From NCBI RefSeq assembly GCF_014251635.1, contig NZ_CP059194.1, positions 1 to 64,000 of the forward strand: a DNA stretch of 64,000 nt, read 5' to 3'. Position 1 is the stretch's first letter; every line of letters begins with the position of its first letter. The position numbers and the translations under genes were made by a program. The stretch comes from Blattabacterium cuenoti (GTDB lineage Bacteria > Bacteroidota > Bacteroidia > Flavobacteriales > Blattabacteriaceae). The notes beneath the pieces were generated by a model. It worked only from the letters and a program-made list of their open reading frames with translations, ran no database searches and was not told the origin of the DNA. Positions 54,019 to 63,903 of the stretch are shown piece after piece.

Positions 54019-56748
54019 ATGTATATGAATGATAGATATTCTTTTCTAAACGCCATTCATTTTAAAGATATAGAATTTTTATATAATAAGTACAAAGAAA
54101 ACCCTAATTCAATAGAATCAAGTTGGAGGGCATTTTTTAATGGATTTGATTTAGGAAAAGGAATCTATAAAAATGATATAAAATCAGAAAATGATATTAT
54201 CCAAAAAGAATTTTTAGTATATAATTTGATTCACGCTTATAGAAAAAGAGGTCATTTTTTCACGGAAACAAACCCCATACGGAAGAGAAGAAAACATTTT
54301 CCTTTTTTAGATTTGAAAGATTTTGGATTATCAGAAAAAGAATTAGATACTTATTTTGAAGTTGGAAAATCAATAGGTGTAGGAAAAACTTCATTAAAAA
54401 ATATAATTAATCAACTAAAAAAAATCTATTGTGGATCTATAGGAATAGAATACATGTATATTTCGGATTCTGAAAAAATTCAATGGATTGAAAAATGGTT
54501 CCAAAAAGAAAAATTGCAATTTTCTTCGGAAGAAAAAAAGTTTTTTTTGAAAAAATTAAATCAAGCAGTTACATTTGAAAATTTTATTCATACCAAATTC
54601 GTAGGTCAAAAAAGATTTTCTATAGAAGGAAATGAATCCACGTTACCTGCATTGGAAGAAATGATAGAATATACATCGGATAAATATCTTACTGAAGATT
54701 TCATAATTGGAATGTCACATAGAGGTCGTTTAAATATACTTTCTAATTTTTTTGAAAAAAATTATTCTCAGATATTTAGTGAGTTTCAAGGAAAAGAATA
54801 TAAAGAAAAAACTTTTTCTGGTGATGTTAAATATCATTTAGGATTTTCAAAAATAAAAAAAACTCGTAAAGGCAAATATATTAAAATGAATTTGGTCCCT
54901 AATCCTTCTCATTTAGAATCTGTAGATGCTATTGTAGAAGGAATTACGCGTGCTAAAATAGATATCATTTACAATCAAAATAGTAATTCTGAAAAAATTA
55001 TCCCTATTCTGATTCATGGAGATGCAGCCTTATCCGGGCAAGGAATTGTATATGAAGTTCTTCAATTATCTCAATTAAAAGGATATAAAACGGGAGGGAC
55101 TATTCATATAGTAATTAATAATCAAATAGGATTTACTACTAGTTATACTGAAGCACGTTCCAGTGTATACTGTACTGATATAGCCAAAACCTTGATGTTA
55201 CCAGTATTACATGTTAATGCGGATGATGTAGAATCTGTTATTCGATCAGTCTATTTTGCTGTAGACTTTAGAATGCGTTATCATGAAGACATTTTTATAG
55301 ATTTATTGGGATATAGAAAATATGGACATAATGAAGGAGACGAACCTAGATTTACTCAACCTTCTTTATATAAAGCAATTTCCAAACATCCTAATTCCTA
55401 CAATTTATACAAAAAGAAATTGGAAAAAGAAAAAATTATTAATAATGATGATATAAAAAATATGGAAAAAGAATATGAAGATATTCTTAATATGAAATAT
55501 CATGAGGCAAGTAATATTAAATGGAACGTATTGAACTCTTTTTTAGAAGAAGAATGGAAAAATTTTGCTATAGTATCTGATAATGAAACAATTTTTCAAA
55601 AAGTAGATACACGATTTTCTACCGAAAAGATGATCAAAATATCTAATCAAATTTTTTCTCTTCCTAAAGAGAAAAAATTCTTTAGAAAAACAGAATTTAT
55701 TTTTCAACAAAGATTAGAAATGATTAGAAAAGAATTAGTAGATTGGAGTATGGCTGAGCTACTGTCTTATGGAACTCTTTTGTATGAAGGAATTCATATT
55801 CGTTTATCAGGAGAAGATGTAGCAAGAGGAACATTTTCTCAACGTCATGCTATTGTTAAAACAGAAGAAGAGGAAGAAATTATTCTTCTTAATCAAATAT
55901 GTAGAAAACAAGGAAAAATACAAATTTTTAATTCTCCACTTTCAGAATATGGAGTTTTGGGTTTTGATTATGGATATGCTATGTATTCTCCTCATGTTTT
56001 AACTTTGTGGGAGGCTCAGTTTGGAGATTTTGTAAATGGGGGGCAAATCGTAATAGATCAGTATATTTCTTCTGGAGAAAATAAATGGAAAATTAGAAAT
56101 GGAATTGTATTATTGTTACCTCATGGATATGAAGGGCAAGGTCCGGAACACTCTTCTGCTCGTATTGAACGTTATTTACAACTTTGTGCTAATAATAATT
56201 TATTTGTAGTTAATTGCACTACTCCAGCGAATTTTTATCATATTATAAGAAGGCAAATGAAATTAAAATACCGAAAACCTCTTATAATCTTTACTCCTAA
56301 AAGTTTACTTAGAAATACGAGGTGTTTATCTAAAATAGTAGATCTTTCAACAGGAATCTTTCAGGAGATATTGGATGATCCTTATGTTAAAGACGTAAAA
56401 AAAATTACAAAATTAATTTTTTGTTCTGGTAAAGTTTATTATGAATTACTAAATAAGAAAGAATCCATTCAAGATGAAATAACCGCATTAATTCGTATAG
56501 AACAAATTTATCCATTAAAAATGGAAACAATTAAAAAGCTTCTAGATAAATATAAAAATAAAAAAGAAATTTTCTGGGTTCAAGAAGAACCAGAAAATAT
56601 GGGGTTATGGAGTTTTATTTTAAGAAAATTAGGAAATGTTATTCCATTTAATTTAATAGCTCCATCTGAAAGTTCTAGTCCGTCTACAGGATCTTATCCT
56701 GATTTCTTAAGAATTCAAAATGAAATATTAAAAAAAGCTTTTCTTTAA
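54019..56748 (+). CDS. sucA: 2-oxoglutarate dehydrogenase E1
   Basis: Thiamine-diphosphate decarboxylase of the TCA cycle. The 909-residue protein has the N-terminal E2-binding segment (FLNAIHFKDIEFLYNKYKENPNSIESSWRAFF), MSHRGRLN, the ThDP motif HGDAALSGQGIVYE...NNQIGFTTS, RKYGHNEGDEPRFTQP and the C-terminal ARGTFSQRHA, GYEGQGPEHSSAR. All are intact. sucB follows after 31 bases on the same strand, and sucC is 4.5 kb downstream. The thiamine pyrophosphokinase gene elsewhere in the window supplies its cofactor. Confidence 0.97.
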   Translation: MYMNDRYSFLNAIHFKDIEFLYNKYKENPNSIESSWRAFFNGFDLGKGIYKNDIKSENDIIQKEFLVYNLIHAYRKRGHFFTETNPIRKRRKHFPFLDLKDFGLSEKELDTYFEVGKSIGVGKTSLKNIINQLKKIYCGSIGIEYMYISDSEKIQWIEKWFQKEKLQFSSEEKKFFLKKLNQAVTFENFIHTKFVGQKRFSIEGNESTLPALEEMIEYTSDKYLTEDFIIGMSHRGRLNILSNFFEKNYSQIFSEFQGKEYKEKTFSGDVKYHLGFSKIKKTRKGKYIKMNLVPNPSHLESVDAIVEGITRAKIDIIYNQNSNSEKIIPILIHGDAALSGQGIVYEVLQLSQLKGYKTGGTIHIVINNQIGFTTSYTEARSSVYCTDIAKTLMLPVLHVNADDVESVIRSVYFAVDFRMRYHEDIFIDLLGYRKYGHNEGDEPRFTQPSLYKAISKHPNSYNLYKKKLEKEKIINNDDIKNMEKEYEDILNMKYHEASNIKWNVLNSFLEEEWKNFAIVSDNETIFQKVDTRFSTEKMIKISNQIFSLPKEKKFFRKTEFIFQQRLEMIRKELVDWSMAELLSYGTLLYEGIHIRLSGEDVARGTFSQRHAIVKTEEEEEIILLNQICRKQGKIQIFNSPLSEYGVLGFDYGYAMYSPHVLTLWEAQFGDFVNGGQIVIDQYISSGENKWKIRNGIVLLLPHGYEGQGPEHSSARIERYLQLCANNNLFVVNCTTPANFYHIIRRQMKLKYRKPLIIFTPKSLLRNTRCLSKIVDLSTGIFQEILDDPYVKDVKKITKLIFCSGKVYYELLNKKESIQDEITALIRIEQIYPLKMETIKKLLDKYKNKKEIFWVQEEPENMGLWSFILRKLGNVIPFNLIAPSESSSPSTGSYPDFLRIQNEILKKAFL

Positions 56749-56779
56749 AATTTAAATTATAATAAATAAAATTTAAATT

Positions 56780-57982
56780 ATGATAATACAAGTAAAAGTC
56801 CCTTCTCCAGGAGAATCAATTACAGAGGTCGAAGTATCCACATGGTTCGTAAAAAATGGAGATTATGTTAATAAAGGTCAAACAATAGCAGAAATAGATT
56901 CAGATAAAGCTACCTTAGAAATTTCTGCAGAAGATAATGGAATTATAAACTTAATGGTGAAAAAAGGAGAAAGAGTACGAGTTGGAGATATTTTATGTAT
57001 TATCGATTCTTCTAAAAAAGAGACGAAAAAACATATTGTTCATGAACAAAAAGATAATATTGAAAAAATATCTCCTATAAACCTAAAAATACCTTCTCCA
57101 GCTTCGAAAAAAATTTTGAAAGAAAAAAATATTTCTATAGAATCTATTCAAGGGACAGGAAAACATGGTAGAATTACAAAAACAGATTGTATTTTTCATT
57201 TAGAAAATGAAAAAAATGAAACTACTACTAGTATGGATAGACCAATTTATAGATCAAAAACAAGAACTCCTCTTTCTTCTCTAAGAAGAAATATTTCTGA
57301 AAGGTTGGTTTCTGCAAAAAATCAAATGGCTTCTCTTACCACGTTTAATGAAGTAGATATGCTAGAAATTTTTCTTATTAGAAAAAAATATAAAGATATT
57401 TTTAAGAAGAAACATGGAGTAAACTTGGGTTTTATGTCTTTTTTCACTATGTCTTGTGTAAGAGCTCTTAAACTTTATCCAGATATCAATGCTATGATTA
57501 GTGGAGAAGAAAAAATAAATTTTGAATATTATGATATTAGTATTGCTATATCTGGACCTAAAGGATTAATGGTCCCTGTAATTAGAAATGCTGAACATTT
57601 ATCTTTTCGTGGAATAGAACAAGAAATATATAAATTGTCAACACGGGTTCATAATGGAACAGTATCTATTGATGATATGTCAGGAGGAACTTTTACTATT
57701 ACTAATGGAGGTATTTTTGGGTCTATGTTATCTACTCCGATTATAAATCCCCCACAAAGCGCCATATTAGGAATGCATAAAATTATGGAAAGGCCTGTAG
57801 TGATAGATGGGTCTGTAGAGATACGTCCTATGATGTATTTAGCTTTATCTTACGATCATAGAATCATTGATGGAAGAGAATCTGTAGGATTTTTAGTATC
57901 TGTAAAGGAGTCTATAGAAAACCCTATAAAATTTTTGATGGGAGGAAGTGAAGAAAATATTTATAAAATATTAGAATTGTAA
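56780..57982 (+). CDS. sucB: 2-oxoglutarate dehydrogenase E2 (dihydrolipoyl succinyltransferase)
   Basis: E2 core of the 2-oxoglutarate dehydrogenase complex. The 400-residue protein has one lipoyl domain (SDKATLEIS, lipoyl lysine K43), a peripheral-subunit-binding domain (about 107-150; [31 protein letters not shown]) and a succinyltransferase domain with the active-site SYDHRIIDG near 362. It differs clearly from the E2 at 6137-7324 in the N-terminus ([18 protein letters not shown]), matching SucB. It is in a likely operon with sucA. Confidence 0.95.
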   Translation: MIIQVKVPSPGESITEVEVSTWFVKNGDYVNKGQTIAEIDSDKATLEISAEDNGIINLMVKKGERVRVGDILCIIDSSKKETKKHIVHEQKDNIEKISPINLKIPSPASKKILKEKNISIESIQGTGKHGRITKTDCIFHLENEKNETTTSMDRPIYRSKTRTPLSSLRRNISERLVSAKNQMASLTTFNEVDMLEIFLIRKKYKDIFKKKHGVNLGFMSFFTMSCVRALKLYPDINAMISGEEKINFEYYDISIAISGPKGLMVPVIRNAEHLSFRGIEQEIYKLSTRVHNGTVSIDDMSGGTFTITNGGIFGSMLSTPIINPPQSAILGMHKIMERPVVIDGSVEIRPMMYLALSYDHRIIDGRESVGFLVSVKESIENPIKFLMGGSEENIYKILEL

Positions 57983-58034
57983 AATATAAAATAAAGGCAA
58001 GTTTTAGTTTTCTAGTTAAGGTTTAAAATAAAAC

Positions 58035-59162
58035 ATGAAAAAAATTTTTTTCATTATTTTTTCTTTTATTTTTTTATTAGAAGGAGTAGAAAAACAAGAA
58101 TCTAATAATAAAATAAAAATTATAATAAAAAAAAAAGAAGATAAATCACATCTTACAAAACCTATTAACATAATTTTTATGTTGCCTTTGTTTTTTAGTT
58201 CTAAAAAAATAAATCAAGAAAATAAAGAATTGAGCGATCATGCTTTGTCCTTTTATTTTGGGTCTAAAACGGCTATTGATTTTATTCTTAATAAGAAAAA
58301 AAAACAAAAAATAAATATCAAAATTTTTGATACTGAAAATGAAAAAAAAAGAGTAGATAACTTTATAGATTCATATGATTTTTCAAAAATTCATGCTATT
58401 ATAGGCCCTTTTTTTCGTTCTTCCTTAGAAAAAATTGCTAAAAATAACAATAAAATACCTATAATTTCTCCTTTTATATCTTCTGACCATTTAAATTTTT
58501 ATCCTAACATTGTTCAAGCTGAAGCAAAAGATATTTATCTAATAGAACCTATTTTGGAAGAAATTAAAATTATTCACCAAAAAGAAAAAATAAAAACTTT
58601 ATATCTGTTAGGAGAAGATCCATACAAAAAAATCACAAATTTAATAAAAAAAAAATTGTTACAATGGAACCCTCATTTTCAAGTTTTTTATTTTAAAAAT
58701 AATTCTTTTAATGTTATAAACGATATGCCTTTTTTTGCGATTTTTTTAGGAGGAAACCCTTTTTTAGGAAAAAAATTTATTGAATTTATCAAAAAGTTTT
58801 CTAAAAAAAAAATTATTCCTTTTGGAATAGGTTACAATAGCGTTTATTATGAGAATATTTCCTTATTAAGAGAATATAAATTCTTATTTACAACTAAGTA
58901 TCATTTTAACAAAAATGATCAGAATAAAAGAGAAATGTTTTTTTTTATAAGGAATAAACTTGGATCTCATTTAAACAAATACCAATTATTTGGATTTGAT
59001 TTATCTTATGATATATTGTGTCGTTTGATTGAAAACAACAATTTATTTAAAATCATAGATAAAAAACCTTTTTCAGGATTGATTAGCAAATATAGATATG
59101 AAAAAATTTATGATAAAGGAGGATATCTTAATAGAGGATTATGGGTAATTCGTTTACATTAA
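58035..59162 (+). CDS. Periplasmic-binding-protein-fold protein of unknown role
   Basis: The 375-residue protein has an N-terminal hydrophobic signal segment (about 3-18) and a type I periplasmic-binding fold suggested by INIIFMLPLFF (about 45-55). HAIIGPFFRSSLEKIAKNNNKIPIISPF (about 119-146), typical of the LivJ/branched-chain ligand-binding pattern, and FGFDLSYD-like LFGFDLSYDILCRL near the end add support. In Bacteroidetes similar proteins carry LysM repeats before this domain; none is visible here, so it may be a shortened form. No transporter genes flank it. Ligand and function unknown. Confidence 0.6.
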   Translation: MKKIFFIIFSFIFLLEGVEKQESNNKIKIIIKKKEDKSHLTKPINIIFMLPLFFSSKKINQENKELSDHALSFYFGSKTAIDFILNKKKKQKINIKIFDTENEKKRVDNFIDSYDFSKIHAIIGPFFRSSLEKIAKNNNKIPIISPFISSDHLNFYPNIVQAEAKDIYLIEPILEEIKIIHQKEKIKTLYLLGEDPYKKITNLIKKKLLQWNPHFQVFYFKNNSFNVINDMPFFAIFLGGNPFLGKKFIEFIKKFSKKKIIPFGIGYNSVYYENISLLREYKFLFTTKYHFNKNDQNKREMFFFIRNKLGSHLNKYQLFGFDLSYDILCRLIENNNLFKIIDKKPFSGLISKYRYEKIYDKGGYLNRGLWVIRLH

Positions 59163-59713
59163 ATTTTTTTTCTCACATAAGGATCAGGTCTATTTATATT
59201 TCCTATTTTTTTCATTTGTATTTTTATGATTTGAATTTGATCATGTAATAAACCAGAGATATCCATTTTTTTTGCTTCTAACAATAAGAATTCAGCTCTT
59301 TTCTTATTTCCCTTTGATAAGGACGCTATTGCCAAGTTTAGTTTAGCAATAGCTATATTTTGTTTAAATTTTAGTCCTGTATCTAAAGCCTTTTGCATAT
59401 AATGTTCTGATTTAGAAATATTGTTTTCTGAATACAGAATTCCATTCAAGAAATAATAATAAGCTATTTGATTTTTAGTTAACTGTAATTTAGGGTTTTT
59501 AACGTATCCTAAATATTTATTTAATCCTATCATATCCTTTTTCCGTATTTTAATAAAAGCTAATAATAAAAATTCATTTCTAAAAATCAGAAAAACAGGA
59601 ATCAAGCTTAATAAAAGTAGAATATATCCATATATATAATTCTTGTTAAAGAATGAAAAAATGGATACCAAGAAAATAAATATAAATAAACCCATTTTTG
59701 AATATTTACTCAT
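59159..59713 (-). CDS. Small membrane protein with TPR-like repeats
   Basis: The start used here is ATG at 59713 (MSKYSKMGLFIF), which overlaps the upstream esterase stop by eight bases; an ATG at 59737 inside that gene is possible. The roughly 184-residue protein has two N-terminal membrane helices (about 6-22 and 27-43). Helical repeats of TPR type follow (AYYYFLNGILYSENNISKSEHYMQKALDTGL; NLAIASLSKGNKKRAEFLLLEAKKMD). Function unknown; a membrane-tethered scaffold is plausible. Confidence 0.7.
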   Translation of the reverse strand: MSKYSKMGLFIFIFLVSIFSFFNKNYIYGYILLLLSLIPVFLIFRNEFLLLAFIKIRKKDMIGLNKYLGYVKNPKLQLTKNQIAYYYFLNGILYSENNISKSEHYMQKALDTGLKFKQNIAIAKLNLAIASLSKGNKKRAEFLLLEAKKMDISGLLHDQIQIIKIQMKKIGNINRPDPYVRKKI

Positions 59714-60398
59714 GATTAAAATTTTTATTCTTAACATTATAAGAAATATGTTTTTCTTTAATCCAATTGATAAGATCTTGATAATTCATATCATTTAAAG
59801 TATGTCCAGAGTTATATTCTTTATAAAATAAAGAAAGTATTTTCTTTTGCTTTAAAAATTTTAATCCTTTTTTTGCCCAATTCACAGGAATTATGGGATC
59901 ATATTTCCCATGAGATATAAAAAATTCTAAATCGGTATAATGATTTATTTTTTTTGGCAAAATACCATTTTCTAAATATCCACTTAAAGCGATTACTTTT
60001 TTTATTTTATCAGAATTTTTTAGTGCGATAGCGTAGCTTAAAATAGCGCCTTGACTAAAACCACATATCCATATTGGATTTTTTTTCAATTTATACTCTT
60101 TTATGGCTTCATGTATAAAAAATGATATTTTTTCAATAGTTTCTTTAGCCTGTACTATGTTAATGAATTTTTTTTCATTATCAAAATTTATATCATACCA
60201 AGAGTATTTATCTGTTCCAATAGAATAAAGACCTTGAATACTAATTGGAAATAAATTTTCTGGAAGATCTTTTTCAAAAGAAAAAAGATCTTTTTCGTTA
60301 CTTCCATATCCGTGAATCATCAAAAATAGGATATTTTCATTTCCACTTATGGATTTTTTTATAATATGTTTAATAGAAAGTTGATTTTTTAAAAGCAT
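59706..60398 (-). CDS. Alpha/beta hydrolase (phospholipase/carboxylesterase family)
   Basis: Serine esterase of 230 residues. It has the oxyanion motif MIHGYGSNEKDLF (about 27-39), nucleophile elbow WICGFSQGAILS (Ser about 116), the acid in HGKYDPIIPV and His in YNSGHTLND. This is the acyl-protein-thioesterase-like/phospholipase-carboxylesterase family. Substrate unknown. It lies between lolD (10 bases upstream) and the TPR protein gene on the same strand. Confidence 0.85.
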   Translation of the reverse strand: MLLKNQLSIKHIIKKSISGNENILFLMIHGYGSNEKDLFSFEKDLPENLFPISIQGLYSIGTDKYSWYDINFDNEKKFINIVQAKETIEKISFFIHEAIKEYKLKKNPIWICGFSQGAILSYAIALKNSDKIKKVIALSGYLENGILPKKINHYTDLEFFISHGKYDPIIPVNWAKKGLKFLKQKKILSLFYKEYNSGHTLNDMNYQDLINWIKEKHISYNVKNKNFNHE

Positions 60399-60407
60399 AA
60401 AATATTT

Positions 60408-61085
60408 TTATTTATCAATCTTGTATACTGTCCCGTTTTCTATTTTTAGTTTTTCATTTGCCATATCTGCTAATTGTAGATTATGAGTAACAATTAAAAA
60501 AGTTTGTTTTAATTGATGATTAAGTAAAGCAAAAAAATTATGTAATTCTTCTGCATTTTTTGAATCTAAATTACCAGAAGGTTCGTCTGCGAAAATTATT
60601 TTTGGATCATTAATTAAAGCCCTTGCTACAGATAACTTTTGTTTTTGACCTCCAGATAATTCTTCTACTTTTGAATTTTCATATTTAGATAAGTTTAATT
60701 TATTTAATAATTTTATGGCTTTTTTTTTAACATATTTTTTATTTTTTTTGTAGATAAAACCTGGTAAACAAATATTCTCTAATACAGTAAATTCAGGAAA
60801 AAATTGAGGAGTTTGAAATATAAAACCTATTTCTTGATTTCTTAAAATAGAGAGTTCTTTATCTGTAAGAGATAATATCTCTTTTTTATTGATTTTTAAA
60901 ATGGTTTTTATCTTTTTATTTATAGTCGGTTTTTCTAAAGTTCCTAAAATATGTAATAAAGTGCTTTTTCCTGCGCCAGACTCTCCTAAAATACACACCA
61001 TACTTCCTTTTTTTACCATAATATTGACTCCTTTCAAAATTTTATCTTTTCCAAAAGATTTGTAAATATTTTCAGCCTGAATCAT
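60408..61085 (-). CDS. lolD: ABC transporter ATP-binding protein, LolD-like
   Basis: Cytoplasmic ATPase of the lipoprotein-releasing system. The 225-residue protein has Walker A GESGAGKST (about 35-43), Q-loop FIFQTPQFFPEFTVLENI, signature LSGGQKQKLSVARAL, Walker B IIFADEPSGNLDS and switch His in VTHN. The FPEFTVLENI stretch resembles LolD Q-loop regions. No permease (LolC/E) gene is adjacent, so the partner is elsewhere or the name is approximate. It is first in its minus-strand group, divergent from sucC across a palindrome-bearing spacer. Confidence 0.85.
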   Translation of the reverse strand: MIQAENIYKSFGKDKILKGVNIMVKKGSMVCILGESGAGKSTLLHILGTLEKPTINKKIKTILKINKKEILSLTDKELSILRNQEIGFIFQTPQFFPEFTVLENICLPGFIYKKNKKYVKKKAIKLLNKLNLSKYENSKVEELSGGQKQKLSVARALINDPKIIFADEPSGNLDSKNAEELHNFFALLNHQLKQTFLIVTHNLQLADMANEKLKIENGTVYKIDK

Positions 61086-61167
61086 TTTTTCGTAAATTTA
61101 AAATTCTTCTTTTATTTTAAATAAATGAATAAACCAAATTATAAAGCTAAAAAAATCGTTTCAAAAA

Positions 61168-61185
61168 TAAACGAATTTTCGTTTA
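61168..61185. promoter_or_regulatory. Perfect palindrome in the lolD/sucC divergent spacer
   Basis: TAAACGAA-TT-TTCGTTTA, eight-base arms with a two-base centre, lies in the 124-base spacer between divergent lolD (83 bases away) and sucC (25 bases away). The CG dinucleotides stand out in this AT-rich spacer. It could be an operator for a shared regulator or a small hairpin. The rest of the spacer is plain AT-rich sequence. Confidence 0.45.
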
Positions 61186-61209
61186 AATTTACTTTTAAAA
61201 TTATTTTCA

Positions 61210-62400
61210 ATGAATTTACATGAATACCAAGGTAGAGAAATATTGAATTCTTTTTCAATTCAAGTTCCTGATGGAATGCTGGCTTTTTCACCTGAAGAAG
61301 CGGTAAAAGTCGCTAAAATCCTTTTTGAAAGAACTAAAAAAAATTCTTTAGTGATTAAAGCTCAGATACATGCTGGAGGACGAGGAAAAGCTGGTGGTAT
61401 TCAAATCGCAAAAAATTTGGATGAAGTTTATGAAAAATCAAAAAAAATTTTAGGAAAATTTTTGATTACTTCACAAACTTCCAAAAAAGGAAAATTAGTT
61501 CGGAAGATTTTGTTATCTGAAGATGTTTATTTTCATGAATTAAATCCTCCAACGGAGTATTATTTATCCATATTATTGAATCGTGATATAGGAAAAAATA
61601 TGATTATCTATTCTAAAGAAGGAGGAGTAAATGTAGAAGATATTTCAAGAAAAAATAAAATATATACAGAAATAATAGATCCATTATTAGGCCTTCAACT
61701 ATTTCAAACAAGAAAAATTGGTTTGGATTTAGGTCTTCATAATAATGAGTCTTTGAAATTTTTTAGTATTTTTTTATTTTCACTTTATAAGGCTTATATA
61801 GCTTTCGATGCTTTATTATTAGAAATCAATCCTTTGATAAAAACATTTAATCACAAATTCATTCCCGTTGATGTAAAAATTATTTTAGATAATAATGCTT
61901 TGTTCCGTTATAAAAAATACGATTTTATACATGATAGAGATGATCTGAATTCAATAGAAAGAGAAGCGATAGATGCTAAGTTAAATTTCTTAAAATTGGA
62001 AGGAAATGTAGGATGTATGGTGAATGGAGCTGGATTAGCTATGGCTACTATGGATATGATTAAGTCTTGTGGAGGAATTCCGGCTAATTTTTTAGATATA
62101 GGAGGGTCTGCTGATCGAGAACGTGTAGAAAAAGCATTTTATTTGATATTAAAGGATAAATCTGTAAAAACAATATTAATCAACATATTTGGAGGGATTG
62201 TTCGTTGTGATACGGTTGCAGAAGGAATTGTCAATTCTTATTCTAAAATTCATCATGATATTGAAATTCCTGTAGTTGTTCGTTTGCAAGGAACAAATGA
62301 AAAAGTAGCAAAAAAATTGATTAAAAAAAGTTTATTACCTATTTATTTTACTGATACTTTAAAAGAAGCTGCTGATAAGATTCAAGAAATTATAAGATAA
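61210..62400 (+). CDS. sucC: Succinyl-CoA synthetase (ADP-forming) beta subunit
   Basis: Beta chain of succinate-CoA ligase, giving substrate-level ATP in the TCA cycle. The 396-residue protein opens with MNLHEYQGREIL, then an ATP-grasp domain with IKAQIHAGGRGKAGGI (about 48-63) and LEINPL. The C-terminal CoA-ligase domain has GCMVNGAGLAMATMD, NFLDIGGSAD and INIFGGIVRCDTVAEGI. Length is standard. sucD is not adjacent; dnaX follows directly. Confidence 0.96.
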   Translation: MNLHEYQGREILNSFSIQVPDGMLAFSPEEAVKVAKILFERTKKNSLVIKAQIHAGGRGKAGGIQIAKNLDEVYEKSKKILGKFLITSQTSKKGKLVRKILLSEDVYFHELNPPTEYYLSILLNRDIGKNMIIYSKEGGVNVEDISRKNKIYTEIIDPLLGLQLFQTRKIGLDLGLHNNESLKFFSIFLFSLYKAYIAFDALLLEINPLIKTFNHKFIPVDVKIILDNNALFRYKKYDFIHDRDDLNSIEREAIDAKLNFLKLEGNVGCMVNGAGLAMATMDMIKSCGGIPANFLDIGGSADRERVEKAFYLILKDKSVKTILINIFGGIVRCDTVAEGIVNSYSKIHHDIEIPVVVRLQGTNEKVAKKLIKKSLLPIYFTDTLKEAADKIQEIIR

Positions 62401-62412
62401 GATTCATTTTTT

Positions 62413-63903
62413 ATGAAAAAAAATTTTTCTGTATTATCTGAAAAATATAAACCCTTAAAATGGAATGAAGTAATAGGACAAAAAGACATAATTTTTCTTT
62501 TAAAAAAAACAATACAAGAAAATTGTTTATCTAAAATTTTATTTTTCTTTGGTCCAGAAGGAGTCGGAAAAAATACATGTGCTCGGATTTTATCAAATGA
62601 ATTAAATTCTTTTTCAGAATTAGAAAATACCCCTTTGAATCTATTTGAAATTAATGGTCTATTTAATAATTCATTAGAATTTTTTGATAAAATCATCAGC
62701 CAATCTCGTTTTATCCCTAAAATAGGAAAATACAATGTATTTATCATTAATAATATACATATGTTTTCTCAATATTTTTTAAATTTTTTTCTAAGATTCT
62801 TAGAAGAAAAACATACACATGTATTATTCATTTTTTGTGGAACAGAAGAAAGAAAAATTCCAAAATTTATTTTATCACGTTGCCAAGTTTACGAATTCAA
62901 AAGTATTTCTACAAAAGAAATTTTTTTTCATTTAAAAATGATCGCTGAAAAAGAAAATATAAAAGTAGAAAGTGAAGCGTTATTGATTTTATCAAAACAT
63001 GTAAAAGGATCTATTAGTAAAGCTCTTTATTTATTTGATAAATTAATTTTATATAGTGAAAAAAAAATATCCAAAGATTTTATAATTCAAAAATTAGGAA
63101 TTATTGATATAAAGTATTATTTTAAAATAGTAGATTATCTTTTAGATAAAAAAATACATAAAGCGTTTATTTTATTGGATCAAATTTTACAAGAAAAAAT
63201 TGATTCTTATGATTATTTAATTATAGGATTAATCAAACATTTCAGAAATTTATTTTTATCTAAAAATTATGAAACAATTTCTGTTTTGAAATTTAAAAAA
63301 GAAATAATATTCTCTTACGTTGCGCAATCAAAAAAAATGTCTTATTTTTTTTTAGTGAATGCTTTAAATATTTGTTTTCGTTTGAAAAGAGAATATGAAA
63401 GATTAAATCAAAATTATCGATTAACAATCGAAATTTATTTAATACAGTTAGCATATTTGTTTCATAATAATAATAAAAATTCTTCCTTAATAGAAGAAGA
63501 AGAAAAAAAAAATGAAAAATTTTATAAGAATCATGAAATCATTCAATTCTTACAAAAGAATTGGACAGAATTTGTACATAAATTTTATGGGAAAATAAGT
63601 CCTATTTATTTATATTTTTTGAAAAATGAAATAGAATTTCAAATAGAAAAAAATAAAATATTTTTTATTATCCCATATAAATTAGGAAACCATAGTTTTT
63701 TGTTCATTCAAACACATTTTTTAAAATATTTTAAAGAAAAATTAAATAATCTACATTTAGAATTTGAAATAGTGAAAAAAAATTCAGATACAATAAAACA
63801 ATATAATCTTTTATATCAGAAAAATCAATTAATAGAAACATTAATAGAACGGTTGAATTTAAAAATTTCTTCTTCTGAAATACAAGAAAAAAAAAACTTT
63901 TGA
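62413..63903 (+). CDS. dnaX: DNA polymerase III gamma/tau subunit (DnaX), ATPase motifs substituted
   Basis: Clamp-loader ATPase subunit by homology. The 496-residue protein begins LSEKYKPLKWNEVIGQKDI, the DnaX N-terminus, and keeps the order of the AAA+ fold, with the SRC arginine-finger motif at 155-157. The P-loop reads GPEGVGKNT (47-55), with Asn where Thr/Ser normally coordinates magnesium. The Walker B region reads VFIINNIHM, with Asn113-Asn114 in place of the Asp-Glu of IIDEVHM. The Cys4 zinc module of proteobacterial DnaX is absent, as in other Bacteroidetes. A tau-like C-terminal part follows. Delta-prime also lacks ATPase motifs and has SRC, but the N-terminus and overall alignment favour DnaX. 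It starts 13 bases after sucC. Confidence 0.82.
   Translation: MKKNFSVLSEKYKPLKWNEVIGQKDIIFLLKKTIQENCLSKILFFFGPEGVGKNTCARILSNELNSFSELENTPLNLFEINGLFNNSLEFFDKIISQSRFIPKIGKYNVFIINNIHMFSQYFLNFFLRFLEEKHTHVLFIFCGTEERKIPKFILSRCQVYEFKSISTKEIFFHLKMIAEKENIKVESEALLILSKHVKGSISKALYLFDKLILYSEKKISKDFIIQKLGIIDIKYYFKIVDYLLDKKIHKAFILLDQILQEKIDSYDYLIIGLIKHFRNLFLSKNYETISVLKFKKEIIFSYVAQSKKMSYFFLVNALNICFRLKREYERLNQNYRLTIEIYLIQLAYLFHNNNKNSSLIEEEEKKNEKFYKNHEIIQFLQKNWTEFVHKFYGKISPIYLYFLKNEIEFQIEKNKIFFIIPYKLGNHSFLFIQTHFLKYFKEKLNNLHLEFEIVKKNSDTIKQYNLLYQKNQLIETLIERLNLKISSSEIQEKKNF

Noticed and set aside
62413-63903. Delta-prime (holB) instead of dnaX
   Set aside because: Missing ATPase motifs and SRC would fit delta-prime, but the N-terminus, the region around GKYNVFIINNIHM and the length follow Bacteroidetes DnaX more closely. 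It is kept as an alternative in the finding.
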